Shown here one piece after another: positions 22,873-34,282 of a DNA stretch of 64,000 nt (the first letter of the stretch is position 1; each line of letters opens with the position of its first letter). The translations under genes were made by a program, and so were the position numbers. Origin of the DNA: Pithys albifrons albifrons. Lineage: Eukaryota > Chordata > Aves > Passeriformes > Thamnophilidae. The stretch covers positions 6,230,937 through 6,294,936 of the forward strand of contig NC_092497.1 of NCBI RefSeq assembly GCF_047495875.1. The letters are read 5' to 3'. Below the pieces are notes generated by a model that made no database searches, was not told the origin of the DNA, and saw only the letters and a list, made by a program, of their open reading frames with translations.

Positions 22873-25800
22873 CTATATGAACCTCTTTCAAGAAATAAAG
22901 ATGATGGTAACTGTCTATAAATACTTGATAACATGAAATTGCTGGAGGAACTATTTAAGGTGGTTAATGATGGTATTATAGGGAATAATGTCCTCAAATT
23001 GCAAAGACCAAGGTAGAATATTTAAGAAAGTATTTTCTAGAAGTGAGGTCAATTGCATAATGGAGTAATTTGCAAAATTGAGTTCTATAAAAAGAGCTGT
23101 GCAAAAAGAGAGTGAATAAAGCCTGTGATTAGTGTATGAAACAAGTGTGTTTTAAAGCTGGCTAATTCAAAACTAAGTTATTCAAGGGACTCCATCACCG
23201 TGTTTTATTTAACGATTTTAAAAAACATTTTCTTGGGTTTTTTTTTTTTTTTTTTTAGAATTGGTTAGAAAATGGCTAATACTTTCTCATCTGAGCAGAG
23301 GACTTCAAGCAGTAATTTTTCTACCTGATGTGACAGATCTTAGGGGGGAAATGCCTAGTCCATGAAAAAAAACAACCAAACAAACAAAAAACCCCCAAGC
23401 TTTCCCTTGTGACTTTCTTACTTTATTCCTCAAAGGAGAAAATATTTCCCTTGAAGTCATATACTACTAAACAACAATTCAGTGTACACCCTTCCACCTT
23501 AGTGCAAACTGACTCTACAAGCCAAAGCTGTGAATATAGAAGGGTCTGACATTATTTGCAACTCTGGTCGTGTTTCCTGTGGTTCCTCTCAGCTTTTTTT
23601 TGCATACTGAAGTGGTTTGTCAGAGCTTTGCACACATCTGTGTCTAATGGAGCCTCATTACTGGCCTGTGCAGAGACAAGTGAGGTGGAGAAGGATGACA
23701 AGGTTTGCATTAATTGCACAGCTATCTGTTGTTCCAGGGGCCATTCAAGCATATAATAACTTAAGTAGAGTTTCAGTGAGTTGGAAGTTGTTGCTTTTTG
23801 GAATGTTTTGGCAAGCTGATTTCTTATTATAGCACAGTTGGTATTTCTTTTTAAAGTCTTGACAGAAAGCTGTAGGTGGTCACATAGCTTTTGTCCTGAT
23901 AGCAATACATTTTAAACATTCCATTAGTCAGGAAAGAAGTTGACTGCTGCAACTGGATTTTATTATATTGAAGTTCTTGATAGAGGTCATCTCAAACAGC
24001 ATGGTTCAGGTATGAATCTACCTGAATATTCTCATAAAACCTGGGCATAGTTAGTGCTTTCTTTGCCCTATTAATTAGGGATGCTGGTAGATGAAAAGTT
24101 CATCTCAGTATTCCTATTCAAACTCTTCTAAGTGTGGAGTATCTTATGATCTTGACCAACAAAATTTGCCATGCCCTCAAGCTAATCTTAAGTAAATTTG
24201 ATGGCATTAGGCTGAAATCTGCACTGTCTTTGTTCTTACTGCTTGTCTATAAAGGAAGCTTTTTGCAGGTTACTCAAAGGTTCCAATTTGTGGGTGTCGT
24301 TCATACTATTTTAAAAACATCTTTGATTTTACATCAAGTCTGTTATTTGCACAGCTTTAGAAGTCATAGAAATTGACAGAAAAAAACAGAGAAGTTTAGC
24401 CAAGAAAATACAATGCATGGTGAACTTTATGCTGTTTAGATAAATTAAGTTGGTAGAAAACCTGGGAAGATAATGTTTCTTGAAGTTTTTGAAGTGGTAG
24501 AGACTGGCTTATACAATATCACTAGAAAGTCATTCTCTTTCTCATTGCTTTGGCATTAGTCAGATCCAGTCACAAGTCTAAACAGTTTTTCTGTCTATTT
24601 CAATCATAAAATGAATCTGTGCTTGAACTTTAATTGGACTAGGTATCAATAAGGATTTCAGCAATTGTGTTTTGTTGGTAGGGCTACCCAGAGAAATTAA
24701 AATATATGAAAATATCAACATGGAAAAATTAATTTATCAAGAGTGGAAGATGTAGGGCTTTAAATACTTGTAAGAGATTAGTTCATTTCAGAATCCGTGT
24801 CAAGGCATACAGTTTTTTTTAGATATTGAGCCCAAAGACAAAACTACAGTTCAGCCTATTTGCCTCAGTCTCTTTTAGCACTAAGTTGCTGAAATTAGCA
24901 TCTATTTTGGATGTCCTGAGGCTTCCATATATTGGTCATTCACATATTCTAGTGGACCATACCTTTAGGTCACTGATTTTTGTAGGTGACAAAGACCAGC
25001 CCATATAGAGCTACAACACAATCACTATTAGCCTATGTGGAAAGCTAAGATTAGAGATTAGGTCACATCTACTTTTAAAACTGCATTTTGCATGTTTTAG
25101 TCTAGTTTACTTGTTGTCATTTGCAATACACAATCAAACACACAAAGGACAGCATCACTGCCATGTTTGAATCACTCACAGTATGAGATGGATCTTCCAA
25201 CAAATGGTTTTCGATGGCAGTTAAAATGCATAAAATTATACTTCCAAGATTTACAACCAGTTGATTGTAATTTACATCTTATTAGTAAAGGAAAAAAAAA
25301 TCCATTACCAAATGTAAAATTAAATGATCATTAAGATAATTACCCAGTTTGTTGTTCTCATAGAGTTTATTGTGTCTGCACAAATAAGACCTTAAATTGT
25401 GCAGAAATCAATAAATTCTTTTGTTGTTGTTTTCATTGGTGTTGTGACAAAACATGCATATATTTAAAATGTTTTGGTATAAAAGACTTGAGTCAGAGTG
25501 TAGTTCAGGTTTTGCAGAAAAATGTAATACCTGACCTCACATGGACCAAGAATACAAATTATTGTTTTAGCAGATATTCATGGACAAAATTTGCTAGATG
25601 TTTTCAGGTGGTTGGGGCCTGGTAGCTCTTGTCCTGAGTTCTTTTGAAAAACAGAATATACATGCCTTATGCCTGAATCATAAGAGTACTGGCAAAGTGA
25701 ACATTTGTGAATGTAAGTCTAAATGTTATATTATCTAATGTACAAATTTAGTGGTATATATTGTTCCTTCCTGATTATGAGAAGTGTTTTGGCTCCAAAA

Positions 25801-25987
25801 AATTCAGCTGTCTTATCAAGGCAAGTAATTAAAATCCAAAAAGTGGCTTCTATTTTCAAGTGATGAATCACAGTGCCTAATTTTTAGATGTCTTGACAGT
25901 AGAACTGCTGGTAGTTTGACCAGGTTGAGAGTTATCTTACCTTTCTTTAGCTAAATGTTCCATAAATTTATATCTCAGGTTTCTTTA
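22873..25987. other. AT-rich non-coding DNA with simple tracts
   Basis: Includes a T run (23,237-23,257), an A/C-rich tract (23,363-23,398) and an unassigned 117-codon minus-strand frame (23,552-23,905). No family or exon was identified. Confidence 0.5.
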
Positions 25988-26058
25988 TTAAAAAAAAAAA
26001 CAAAACAAAACACCAAAAAAATACCAACAAAAAAAACCACCAAAAAACAAAACAAAAC
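25988..26058. repeat. A/C-rich low-complexity tract
   Basis: AAACAAAACAAAACACC and similar A4-6C units over about 70 bp. Confidence 0.9.
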
Positions 26059-27358
26059 CTTGTATATGTCATTTTTAATGACTGCATTACAATGAGAGGA
26101 ATCACCCTTAAAATGGACTATTTTCCTCCAAGGATTACAGAAGATTATGACAATCATAAGCTTTGATGAAGACATCTGCATAGTAAACATCTGCATCTGA
26201 GCAAAGAAAGTACATTCTTAGAGTCTATAAATAATGCAAAGAAACACTCACATCAGTTCCTGTGCTTCTTCCCTGGCAGGATAAAGACTATAGAGAAAAG
26301 CAATGAAAAAAGTCCGAACACCTTGAGTTTGCTTTTTGAGAAGGTTCCAAATTAACTTTATCTACCTGATTACAAGAACGAAGATAAGTTTAGTAGTTGC
26401 TGAGACATGGCAGTTAAAGAGTCTTTCCCTTTTCTTTATTTCTATTATTAATCATTATTTGAATTTTGCCCTGTGTTCTGGTAAATTCCTATTTTACACC
26501 AAGTGGTTTTTTCCTCTCCCTGAGTAGCTACTGTGTGAAAATATCTAAGAACTATATCCTAATGATTTCATTAAACCCCTCAGCCCTCTCTGGGGTCCTC
26601 CAGGGTTATTTTCTTTGCACACAATGGCTGCCATTACACTCTCTCCTCATTCTTAACGGGTGAATAAGGTAAAGAGAAAAAGCCAAACAACCAAGCAAAT
26701 AAATAAATAAATAGTACCGTGACACACATACCCCAAAGCTGGATCATACAAGCTACAATAATTCATAAACAGGGGAGGAAAGGCATAAAAAACAACAGCA
26801 ACAAAACACAATTCCCCAAACAGTTGGCACATAAAACAGCCCAGAGGCAAACTCTCTTGTAGCACATGAGACAAACACATAGGTATTTATGTGCAAAACA
26901 ATTCAGTTTACTTTCCCTAATCCTCCTGATTCCTCCCTCCCCTGACAAAAAACCTGTGGTGTTTATCACAGGAAAGATGGTACTTTGCCTTGTCACTCAT
27001 ATAGCCCTTGGATATGCAGAGCCTTAAAAGAAGCCCAGGTATACTTTCTTTTGATATTTTGATGGAATGGGACAATAAAGGAGCTCTGGTGACAGCCAAG
27101 GACAAAATGTCAGAACAGAGAGTTGAATTTACTCAATTAGACATAGTTCTATTGTATCATACTAAAATAAATAAAATGGGCTGAAGGGTCACGTTCTACA
27201 AATAATGACTCATCTTCATCCATTATAAAGAAAATAAATAGATATTTAGCCAGACTGATTACCTAAGGTGTATAAAACTTCTGGTGCTTTATACAAAACT
27301 GTAAATGTTTATGTTTGCTATTTATGCTGTTTATGCTGATCTGAGGGGCAAAATAGAG
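26059..27358. other. AT-rich non-coding DNA
   Basis: Contains a short (AAAT)n at about 26,697-26,713. No other feature is recognised. Confidence 0.5.
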
Positions 27359-28750
27359 TGTATTGGGTTTGTGTGGCAAAGTTATTGTAGCGGGGCATTA
27401 CAGGTGTGACTTTTAAGAAGCTGATAGAAGCTTCCTGATACCTGATTTTAGGGAAATACTGAAATGGACCCCAAGGGAAACAGTGCTGCAGAAACATGCT
27501 TAGTCCAAAGAAGCTGCATGGAAGAGATTTTGTCGTTGAAGTTTTAAAGTTACTTGTACTGGGGTTTTAGTTGCAAAGTTTGTATCACTTCTCCTTGCTC
27601 ATTATCACTTTCTGGTGGGCTGCCACCACCCCACCCCTGTTCTCTGTGTCTCCCGATGACTCATCCTGGGAGTTCGTTAAACACTTCTTTGTCTCTTCAC
27701 GGGTTGGGTGAGCGCCCCCACTCAGGGAACCCCCAGGACAGGGGATGGTCCAGACCCGTCCCCCTGCACTGCCACAGCAGGAGCTGCGGGAACATGCCCA
27801 GGCTGCCTTCCCCCTCTCCCCGGCACTGCCGGAGAGGCGGCGGTGACAGGAGCTTGAACGGAGCTGCCCCTGCGGCTCCAGGGCAAACCGGGATGGCCCC
27901 TGCTGGTCCAAGTAGAGGAGGTCTGTGCTTGAATTGGCCTGCATCGTGGAGCCAGGGCAGCATAGCTATGGTGGCTGCCCGGCTTCCGCCCCATCCTAAT
28001 TCTATTGGCTACTGCCCCCATCTGTCCCCAACCCACGGACTTTATATTGGGTGTTATGCCCCCCCACTGTCCTGTATGCTAGCTACGCACCCAAGACTCT
28101 GCCTCTTCCAAAGTTCTTGCCCAATCCAGACCCAGCTCTGGCACCTTCACCCTGAGAACTTAGACCTGAGAGAGTCAATTCCAGCTGGCTCCAAGACAGA
28201 TGCACCACTGGCCAATGCTGAACCCATCAGAGTCCTGGCAGGACCTCTGGGATAATAGATACAAGAAAGTGGGAAAACAACATCTGGAGAGAAAAGTGAG
28301 ATGACCTAAATGCAATAGACACCCAAATCAGTGCAGAAGGAGGGACAGGAGGTGTTTCAAGGTGCTGGAGTGGAGATTCCCCTGCAGCCTGTGGTGCAGC
28401 CCATGACGGGGCAGCTTTGCCCCTGCAGCCCACAGAGGCCCATGGCAGGGCAGAAATGCACCTACAGCCCCTGGAGGAGCCCACACTGGAGCAGGGCAAC
28501 ACCCAGAGGCGGCTGTACCTCCTTGGGACACCTGTGCTAGACCTAGAAGGCCATGTGGCCTCATGAGAAGAACCCACATGGAGCAGGGTAAGAATAGGAG
28601 TTGTCATCCCGCTGCAGATGAAAGAGTAGCAGAGACAACATATGATGAACTGAGTACAACCTGTACTTCCTTTCCTCCTCCACTGCTGTGGAGGGAGGTA
28701 GGTAGAAGAAATCAGAAGTGAAATGTGGGAATGGGGAAGGGCAGAAGGGA
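27359..28750 (+). mobile_element. Endogenous-retrovirus LTR-like block, probably composite
   Basis: The left end (TGTATTGGGTTTGTGTGGCA, then AAGCTGATAGAAGCTTCC) and the right part from about 28,150 (AATTCCAGCTGGCTCCAAGA, GGAGATTCCCCTGCAGCC, repeated CCCCTGCAGCCC-like units, ACAACATATGATGAACTGA) look like pieces of a long LTR type that I associate with birds. Between them, about 27,450-28,150 is a GC-rich stretch that I do not expect at this point, so an insertion or a different subfamily is likely. The left boundary is a TG; the right boundary and target duplication are unresolved. Long frames here, such as 27,554-28,255, reflect GC-rich sequence with few stops and show no protein motif. Confidence 0.55.
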
Positions 28751-29059
28751 ATACAAAATGTTTATTCTGTCCATACTAGATCAATATAAGAAACCTGCAA
28801 CAGTGCCTAGGAAGTGATTTTCAAGAGGAAGAAGAAAGACTAGTCTGAAAATTAGTCCTGGAAAGGTTACATAGCCCTCAAAGATAGTGCATTTTATGGC
28901 AAATTGAGTCTTATCTACTTACTGAGTGAAATAGATTTCCTCTGAGGGCTATTGTAATAGGAAATAAATACAGGAAAATTCACACTGGTATCATGATTTT
29001 GAAACATGTGAATATCTCATGTAATTTATTAGGCATTCATAAACACATATGAAAGCCTC
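28751..29059. other. Unique non-coding DNA
   Basis: Nothing recognised; possibly the eroded end of the preceding LTR block. Confidence 0.4.
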
Positions 29060-29260
29060 TAAAACACAGAATTGCTGATTTTGGAAGGGACCTCTTGAGG
29101 TTATGTAGTCCAGCTTGTCTACTCAGGATCATCTGGAACAGGTTGCTCCAGAAGGCAGGACTGCTACTGTGCAGGCAAATCTTGATATCAGGAAACTTGG
29201 CATGAGAACACTTAATTCCTTCCCTCTAACCTCATACTTTAAAGTGTGCTTTTGCAAATT
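29060..29260 (-). mobile_element. CR1 3'-end relic
   Basis: Read on the plus strand, ACAGAATTGCTGATTTTGGA, AGGGACCTCTTGAGG, AGTCCAGCTTGTCTACTC and GGTTGCTCCAGAA are the reverse complement of a CR1 3' end, including a degraded octamer at the left. The similarity fades beyond about 29,170. Confidence 0.7.
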
Positions 29261-29779
29261 TCTGCTTAAATTTACTAAGAATGATGCTGCCTAGAAGAAC
29301 TAAAAGTGATCATTTTAACCACACAACAGTAAAAGCACAGAATTATCAGGCTCCCAGTCCTAGACCAGGAATTTGGAGAGGAGGTGGTGAGCATCAGAGC
29401 AAGCACTGAAAATAAAAGGTTCAAAATTTGCCTCTTTGTATTCAACTTTCCACCATGAATCTCCATCAGCTACTAATTTTCCCTGCTGCTGTTGTGATAA
29501 AGAAAAAGTGATTATTGGGACACTGTTGTAAAATTACTAAGACCACGTTCTTTATTATATGATTAGAATTTTTCATCCACCTTCACAATTAATTACTCCA
29601 CATGATCAGATGAAATTATTCAATACTACTGCAGTGCATCAAGGACTAACAGGGCTTTAGCTATGCTAGACACCATACTCTAATCTGCAAGATGAAAGTC
29701 CATGCATCACAGAGTTAATAGCCTAAATAGCCAGGAAACGTAGAGGACTGGTGGGTAGCTAAAGGCATGGGAAGATGAG
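29261..29779. other. Unique non-coding DNA
   Basis: No feature recognised. Confidence 0.45.
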
Positions 29780-29880
29780 ATGCCCAAGGCCATATAGCAG
29801 ATCAGAAGTACAATTGGCAGTAGAATTCAGATTTCAGGACTCCATACTCAATACCATCAGTAAAGCCATCTTTTTGTTAC
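29780..29880 (-). mobile_element. MIR-like ancient SINE relic
   Basis: TGCCCAAGGCCATATAGCAG, GGCAGTAGAATTCAGATTTC and AGGACTCCATACTC follow the reverse complement of the tRNA-related and core part of MIR-type SINEs in the right order. MIR-type core SINEs are shared by amniotes and are usually very diverged in birds, as here. Confidence 0.5.
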
Positions 29881-30189
29881 ACTGACTCTTGTATGGAAAT
29901 CTCCATGAGCTCGAATTCTCATGAATTCTTGTAAGTCTCTCTAATGCACACTTTCCTAATGAAAAGTAAGAATTACTAAATTAAACAAAAAGGAAATTCA
30001 TTTTCAGATTATCTGTTGGAGAAAATAACATTGACATCAAAACTCTGAAATTAATTAAACATGAAAATGAAGAAATCATTGAGTGGCTCATTACTTGATA
30101 ATATATGTTTGCAGTAACGCGACAAATATGACTAAGCTCAGAGTATTTTTCCCATACAGGAGGAAAGTATTTCTATTCAAAGTTAATAA
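29881..30189. other. AT-rich DNA upstream of CR1
   Basis: No recognised feature; the CR1 5' boundary is near 30,190. Confidence 0.45.
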
Positions 30190-30814
30190 TGATGTAGTTG
30201 CCATTACAGAAACATGGTGGGTTTATTTGCATGACTGGAGTGCTGCTATGGGTGGCTACAAGCTCTTCAGAAAGGACAGGTAGGGTAGAAGAGGTGGAGG
30301 GGTGGTTCTATATATTGGAAAGTTTCTTGACTCTGTTGAACTTGGAGTCAGTAACAATAAGGTTGAGTGCCTGTGGACCAGAATCAGGGGAAAGGCCAAC
30401 AAGGCTGACAACCTGCTGGGAGTCTGTTATAGACCACCCAATCAGGATGATGAAGGGCATGAATTATTCTACAAGCTGCTGGCAGATGTCTAAAGATCGG
30501 CTGCCCTTGTTCTTGTGGGTGACTTTAACCTGCCAGATATCTGCTGGGAGCTCAACACAGCAGAGAAGAGGCAGTCTAGGAGACTCCTGGAATGTATACA
30601 GGATAATTTCCTGCTTCAGCTGGTAAATGAACCTACCAGGGGTGGGGCCCTGCTAGATCTGCTGTTTACAGACAAAGAGGGGCTGGTGGGAGGTGTTGTA
30701 GTCAGAGGCTGTCTGGGGCACAGTGACCATAAAATAATAGAGTTTTCAATACTCAGGGATGCAAGGAGGGCAGATTTCAGCCTATTCAGAAGACTAGTTC
30801 AGAGCATACCCTGA
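30190..30814 (+). pseudogene. CR1 ORF2 endonuclease portion
   Basis: One plus-strand frame gives VVAITETWW near the truncated start (with the conserved Glu of the AP-type endonuclease), WSAAMGGYKLFRKDR, LLGVCYRPPNQDDE, VGDFNLPDICWELNT (GDFN intact) and GHSDHKIIEFSI (SDH intact). Stops, for example at 30,284 (GACAGGTAG) and about 30,493, break the frame. The catalytic motifs are better kept than in the AviRTE-like copies, but the N-terminus is missing. Confidence 0.9.
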
Positions 30815-31185
30815 GAAACAACCCTTAAAAACAAGGGCGGTACAGGAGGGATGGATGTGCTTCAAGAAGGAAGTCTTGAGTGCACAGGAATGGGCTGTAC
30901 CAGTGTGCCAAAAGGCTAGCCGGAGGGCAAGACGACAAGCATAGTTGAACAAGGAGATTCTGAAGGAAATCTGGGGAAAAGGAGAGCTTACCGACTGATG
31001 AAGAAAGGGTTGGCTCCTCATGATGAGTCTAGGGATTTAGTTAGGTCATGTAGGAAGAAAATTAGACAAAAGCGCAATTTGAAGTTGATTTCACCACTTC
31101 TATAAGGGATACCAAAAAGCATATACATTAATAACAAAAGGAGGGGCAAGGAAAACCTCAATTCTTTGTTGGACTTGAGAAGGAA

Positions 31186-31491
31186 ATGGTTAATCTGGAT
31201 GAGGACAAGGCTGAGGTACTTAACATCTACTTTGCCTCAGTTTTCACCAACAAGACAGGTGGCCTTCAGGACAGCTGGCCCTTGGAGCTGATAGACAAAG
31301 GCAGGAAGATAAATAACCCCCCCAAATTCCGGGAGGATACAGTTAGTGATTTACTAAAACACTTGGATCCTCAGAAGTCAATGGGACCAGAGGGGATCCA
31401 CCCCAGGGTGATGAGGGAGCTGGCAGAAGACCTTGCAAGAACTCTCCATCATAATAACAGCAGTCCTGGCTCTCTGGGAGGTCCCAGATGA
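31186..31491 (+). pseudogene. CR1 ORF2 connecting region and RT start
   Basis: A shifted plus-strand frame carries DEDKAEVLNIYFASVFTNKT and LLKHLDPQKSMGPEGIHPRV (the RT-0/1 region before the polymerase). It goes out of frame near 31,440, where the 31,433-32,398 frame takes over. Confidence 0.88.
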
Positions 31492-32398
31492 TTGGAAGTT
31501 GGGAAATGTCATGCCAATCTACAAAAAGGGCTGCGAGGAGGACCCAGGCAACTACAGGCTTGTCAGCCTGACCTTGCTGCCTGGCAAGGTTATGGAGCAG
31601 ATCATCCTGATTGCAATCACACAGCACCTACAGGATGAACAAGGCCTCAGACCCAGCCAGCATGGATTTAGTAAGGACAAGTCCTGTCTGACCAACCTGA
31701 TCTCCTTTTATGATCAGGTGACCCGCATGGTGGATGAGGGGAAGGCTGTGGATGTGGTTCATTTGGACCTCAGGAAAGTCTTTGACACTGTCTGCCACAG
31801 CATCCTGCTGGAAGAACCGTCAGGCTATGGCTTGGACAGGAACACTCTGTGCTGGGTTAGGAGCTGGCTGGAGGGCCGGGCCCAGAGAGTGCTGATGAAC
31901 AGGGCTGTGTCCAGATGGCAGCTGGTCACCAGTGGTGTCCCACAGGGGTCAGTGTTGAGCCCAGTTTTGTTTAACATCTTTATCAATGCCTTAGAGGAGG
32001 AGATTGAGTCTGTCATTAACAAATTTGCAGATAACACCAAGTCGGGTGGCACTGTAAGCCTGCTGGAAGGCAGGAGGGCTCTGCAGAGGGACCTGGCTAG
32101 ACTTGAGAGATGGGCTGATTCCAGTGGGAACAAGGCCAATTGCCGGGTCCTGAACTTTGGCCACAACAATCCCATGCAGCACCACAGGTTGGGGACAGAG
32201 TGCCTAGAGAGCAGCCAGGCAGAAAGGGACCTGGGGGTTTGGATTGACAGGAGGCTGAACATGAGCCAACAGTGTGCCCAGGTGGCCAAGAAGGCCAATG
32301 GAATCCTGGCCTGTATTAAGAATAGTGTGGCCAGCAGGACCAGGGAAGTGATCCTTCCCCTGTACTCAGCACTGGTGAAGCCATACCTTGAGGATTGA
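31433..32398 (+). pseudogene. CR1 ORF2 reverse transcriptase and C-terminus
   Basis: A 321-codon uninterrupted frame with the polymerase motifs in order: MPIYKKG (27-33), NYRLVSLT (40-47), [11 protein letters not shown] (110-120, catalytic Asp kept), [19 protein letters not shown] (167-185), and FADN (198-201; nt 32,024-32,035) where the family has FADD. The second Asp of the catalytic pair is thus Asn, which should abolish DNA synthesis. The C-terminal [15 protein letters not shown] and [14 protein letters not shown] follow. It stops at TGA (32,396-32,398), just after a Cys-to-Asp-type change in the PHLEC region, and similar sequence continues beyond. Confidence 0.93.
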
Positions 32399-32910
32399 GG
32401 CCACACCTTGAGTATTCTGGGCACCTCAGTATGGGAGAGATATTGAGGTGCTGGAGTGGGTCCAGAGAAGAGCAACGAGGCTGGTGAAGGGACTTGAGCA
32501 CAAGTCCTATGAGGAAAACTGAGGGAGCTGGGGTGGTTTAGCCTGGAGAGGACGTGGCTCAGGGGAGACCTTATCACTCTCCACAACTACCTGAAGGGAT
32601 GTTGTAGCCAGGTAGGGATTGGTCTCTTCTCTCAGGCAAGCAGCAGTAGAACAAGAGGTCACGTGCTTAAGTTCTGCCTGGAGAGGTTTAGGTTGAATAT
32701 CAGAAAAAAAGTTCTTTCAGAGAGAGTAATCAGGCATTGGAATGGCCTGCCCGGAGAGGTGGTGGTCTTACCATCTCTGGAGGTTTTTATGATGAGATTG
32801 GATGTGTCACCCAGTGCCATGATCTAGTAATCAAAGTGAGGTTGGATCAAGAGTCAGACTTGATGATCTCAGAGGTCTTTTCCAACCCAGCTTGTTCTTC
32901 TGATTCTGTA

Positions 32911-34214
32911 AAATATACCTGAAGCTCTGTAGATACACAGATATCTGAAGAAGAAGCATACTTCCTTGAGGCAGCTAAACTCCCAGCTACCGGATCTCCG
33001 TGGGGAGACTAATTACCTCTCACTGGTTGGAAATAATATAAACTTACAGTGTAAATTCACCCTTTGAAAGTTAAACCTAATCAATGCTTGGAAAGAAGTA
33101 TTATGGGTATCCAACATGAGAACTATACTACGTGCTTGTTAATAACCATATAATGAATTTTTATACCTGAGGTAGTTTTCTTGTCTCCTTTATAGCTTGA
33201 GAGAACTGTTACCCCTAGAGCAAGATTTCCTGAGTGTCATGTTTTGACAGATGCACAAATACATTGAATGAATCATCTTCTGGTGATAACACACTGGTGA
33301 CTACAGAGGTATCTGTGAGATATTTTGAAGAGCTAGTATGGAAACAGATAAAGCACACTCTGAGTGCTTACACTTTTGCTTTAACTGAAAGGGGAAATTT
33401 GATGCCATCAGTGTAGAAATGTGGCATACAATTTACCTCCGCTCAGGACACCTTAGTACCTCACCTGACCTTCAGTTCTCTCTCTCTGAAGACATGAGTC
33501 TGTTGGCGTCAGGAAAGGAAGTCTTCACTTTAGACCCCCAAGATGATGGATGCTGGTGTTCTGTAGTCCAGAATGTGGTGAGAGAAATGCCAAACTTTCA
33601 CTGTTGTCAACATTTCCAAATTATGATCTGTCAGTGGTATAATTAGCTAAGCATTGTTATCATCTGTTAGTGGATAGATACTGTTAGTCCTCTTCTGTGA
33701 AGTTTCATTTTTTCCATTTGTTGTATAGGTGAGGATAAGGAGTGTGTTAGATCCTCTGGTTCATTAAGTTACTTTGTTCAGGACTACTAGCAAGAAAAGT
33801 GATAACGGGACTCACAGAGCTAACAAAAAGGTGATAATGGTGACAATAATGGAGAGCTGAGTTCTTCAGCCCCTGGGTGCTGGGCCACTAATGAAACTAC
33901 TCAGGCATAGCTTTGGGAGAACTGAAAAGGGAGATTCCCAAGATGGGTATTAGGAGATATCACAAAGGGCTTATGGAACTGTGGAAAACTTGTCATGGGA
34001 TGACACATGGAAGTGTCAAAGGTTGGGAAAGAGGGAGCTGAGGAGGGATGGCAGACGAAAAACTGCAAGAAAATAGAGAGGAGGACAGATAAAATATACA
34101 GCTACCTGCCAGCAATGCGCCAGGCTGTGTGCTTGTCTGATGGAACCCTGTATTTGATCACTGCAGTGTACCCTACCATCTTATGAAATATTTTGACTAT
34201 TTACTTTTGTGCAG
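32911..34214. other. Unique non-coding DNA
   Basis: Nothing recognised. Confidence 0.5.
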
Positions 34215-34282
34215 TTTTTGGGGGTGTTGGTTTTTGTGGGTTTTTTTATGTTTTTGTTGTTGTTTGGTTTTTTGGTGTTTCC
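34215..34282. repeat. G/T-rich low-complexity tract
   Basis: TTTTTGTGGGTTTTTTTATG, TTTGTTGTTGTTTGG and TTTTTTGGTGTTT units, the same style as the other A/C-rich tracts in complement. Confidence 0.85.

Larger units (their letters stand above)
30190..32910 (+). mobile_element. Long, 5'-truncated CR1 LINE
   Basis: About 2.7 kb of CR1, from inside the ORF2 endonuclease to the 3' tail (TGATTCTGTA at 32,901-32,910). It contains the endonuclease (about 30,190-30,814), a connecting part (31,186-31,440), the reverse transcriptase and C-terminus (31,433-32,398) and the 3' untranslated region. Its 3' half is highly similar to the copy at 14.74-15.53 kb. No convincing target duplication was found. Frameshifts, stops and a mutated polymerase box make it inactive. 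Confidence 0.95.

Noticed and set aside
27554..28255. 233-codon plus-strand frame
   Set aside because: It lies in GC-rich LTR-associated sequence with few stops in all frames, shows no domain, and starts inside repeat sequence.
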